Shown here: positions 7,732-8,530 of the stretch, piece by piece
Position numbering within the stretch: position 1 is the first letter of the stretch
Layout: each line of letters begins with the position of its first letter
NCBI GenBank assembly: GCA_021779275.1
Contig: JAJYAX010000047.1
Location: 1 to 8,530, forward strand
DNA: 8,530 bases
DNA from: Deltaproteobacteria bacterium
GTDB lineage: Bacteria; Desulfobacterota; Desulfobulbia; Desulfobulbales; Desulfocapsaceae
Reading direction: 5' to 3'
Translations under genes and position numbers: made by a program
Notes under the pieces: generated by a model
The model's input: only the letters and a program-made list of their open reading frames with translations
Database searches by the model: none
What the model was told of the DNA's origin: nothing

Positions 7732-8274
7732 ATGCCGGAACATTTTTCACATCATCTCATCTACGGGACCCTGCTCGATTATCTGACCGGCGAAGAATTG
7801 ACGGACACCGATGATGAACGGTTGCGGCAGGGCATCTACCGCCTGATGGTCGAACGGAAAGGGTATGAAAAATCGGAACTGATTCCGCGCGCCTTCATTG
7901 ACACCCTCTTCACCCATAATTTCGTCCGGTCAACCATCGAGCTCACGGTCAGGATGGAAGGCCGATCCTTCCTGATCATCAGATATGGCCCCGGTTCTCT
8001 GGTAAGCAGAGAACGGGCCGCCCTTGCCGCCGCACGGGTCATCCACCCGGACTACCGTGTGCCGTTAGCCGTGGTAACCAACGGCCGTGAGGCCGAGTTA
8101 TTGGATACTGTGACTGGCAGGATTCTTGGAAATGGATTAGACTCTATCCCGGACCGTGCCGCCGCATCAATCCTCCTGCCGACATTGACGTTTCTCCCCA
8201 AACAGGACGACGGCAAACTCGAACGGGAAAAACGTATCCTGAATGTCTTTGATGTCGAACGATGTTGCCTGTAG
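7732..8274 (+). CDS. Small HsdR N-terminal-like protein, probably catalytically degenerate
   Basis: 180 residues, soluble, with no signal peptide or membrane helix. The layout resembles the HSDR_N_2-type restriction-endonuclease-like domain. It has a helical N-terminus with LRQGIYRLMVERKGYEKSEL (31-50, the 'R..i...L....gy....i' region). A beta core follows (STIELTVRMEGRSFLIIRYG, 67-86). The segment RVPLAVVTNGREAELLDTVT (109-128) resembles the 'Y.vvtNG....l' strand of that family. In active members the core contains an acidic residue and an E-x-K pair. Here the matching places read STIE and IRY, so nuclease activity is doubtful. It is a free-standing small protein: no helicase/translocase (rest of HsdR), HsdM or HsdS is present, so it should not be called a restriction enzyme. 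A good ribosome site fixes the start. The role is unknown; it lies 51 nt before a DAHP synthase gene. Confidence 0.7.
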   Translation: MPEHFSHHLIYGTLLDYLTGEELTDTDDERLRQGIYRLMVERKGYEKSELIPRAFIDTLFTHNFVRSTIELTVRMEGRSFLIIRYGPGSLVSRERAALAAARVIHPDYRVPLAVVTNGREAELLDTVTGRILGNGLDSIPDRAAASILLPTLTFLPKQDDGKLEREKRILNVFDVERCCL

Positions 8275-8325
8275 CCGAAGGCGAGACCACATAATAATTA
8301 TTTTAAAGAGAAAGGGGTTGTCACC

Positions 8326-8530
8326 ATGACTGAACAGAAGAACTGGACGAAATCGAGCTGGAGGCAATTTGTCGCCCTCCAGCAGCCGCACTGGCCGGAC
8401 CAACATGAGCTTGGTAGAGTCCTTGCCGATCTCTCCCAATTACCCCCTCTTGTGTTCGCAGGCGAAATCCGTTCTCTGAAGGAACTCCTGGCAAAGGCGG
8501 TCACTGGAGATGCCTTTCTGCTTCAAGGTG
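8326..8530 (+). CDS. Class II 3-deoxy-7-phosphoheptulonate (DAHP) synthase, N-terminal part (3' partial)
   Basis: 68 codons are visible before the window ends; the family is usually around 450 residues. The ATG at 8326 has AAAGGGG (8311-8317) 8 nt upstream. The N-terminus carries hallmarks of the class II (plant/mycobacterial-type) enzyme: W7 and SSWRQF (10-15), QQPHWPD (19-25), LPPLVFAGEIRSL (39-51) and GDAFLLQG (61-68). The last is the start of the strand that normally leads into the metal-binding GGDCAE motif, which is off-window. The enzyme condenses phosphoenolpyruvate with erythrose 4-phosphate in the first step of the shikimate pathway, in the cytoplasm. The 51 nt before it are AT-rich and too short for a leader-peptide attenuator; a promoter there is possible but not convincing. 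Class assignment is strong; the feedback specificity cannot be told from this part. Confidence 0.93.
   Translation, partial: MTEQKNWTKSSWRQFVALQQPHWPDQHELGRVLADLSQLPPLVFAGEIRSLKELLAKAVTGDAFLLQG

Noticed and set aside
7732..8530. A restriction-modification or defence island
   Set aside because: Only an HsdR-N-like fragment-sized protein is present. There is no helicase, methylase or specificity subunit, and the next gene is core amino acid metabolism.

Overview
The window is a compact, all-plus-strand stretch of a moderately GC-rich bacterial genome (mid-50s % GC by eye). The two-membrane lipid-transport genes require a Gram-negative (diderm) cell. The gene styles (a glycosidase-deacetylase-glycosyltransferase fusion, a GH26 enzyme, a lone HsdR-N-like protein next to a class II DAHP synthase) look most like a Desulfobacterota / deltaproteobacterial genome. 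That taxonomic guess is inference and was not tested. No RNA genes, insertion sequences, CRISPR arrays or clear rho-independent terminators are visible.

Region 1 (1-3453) is an exopolysaccharide cassette. The first gene enters from the left edge already open. It encodes one long membrane protein made of the C-terminal end of a GH18-type glycosidase, a complete NodB/CE4 polysaccharide deacetylase, a membrane anchor and a complete processive GT2 synthase. The second gene is a secreted GH26-type glycoside hydrolase. Together they resemble a machine that polymerises a polysaccharide in the cytoplasm/membrane, then deacetylates and trims it on the outer face of the inner membrane.

Region 2 (3585-7637) is a two-gene lipid-transport operon. 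It holds a PqiA/LetA-type inner-membrane protein with two zinc-ribbon plus four-helix halves, and a 900-residue LetB-type protein with one N-terminal anchor and seven MCE domains. By analogy with E. coli LetAB, this should form a tunnel carrying phospholipid across the periplasm. No PqiC lipoprotein follows.

Region 3 (7732-8530) holds a small protein related to the HsdR N-terminal nuclease fold whose catalytic signature looks lost, then the first 68 codons of a class II DAHP synthase (first step of the shikimate pathway), cut by the right edge. Gaps between genes are short (18-131 nt), so several may be co-transcribed, but the three regions have no obvious common function.

The points most worth a second look are the three-enzyme fusion with its GH26 partner, the A-B-A-B-B-A-B order of MCE domain types in LetB, and the degenerate HsdR-N-like protein. 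Nothing here clearly amounts to a wholly undescribed system.
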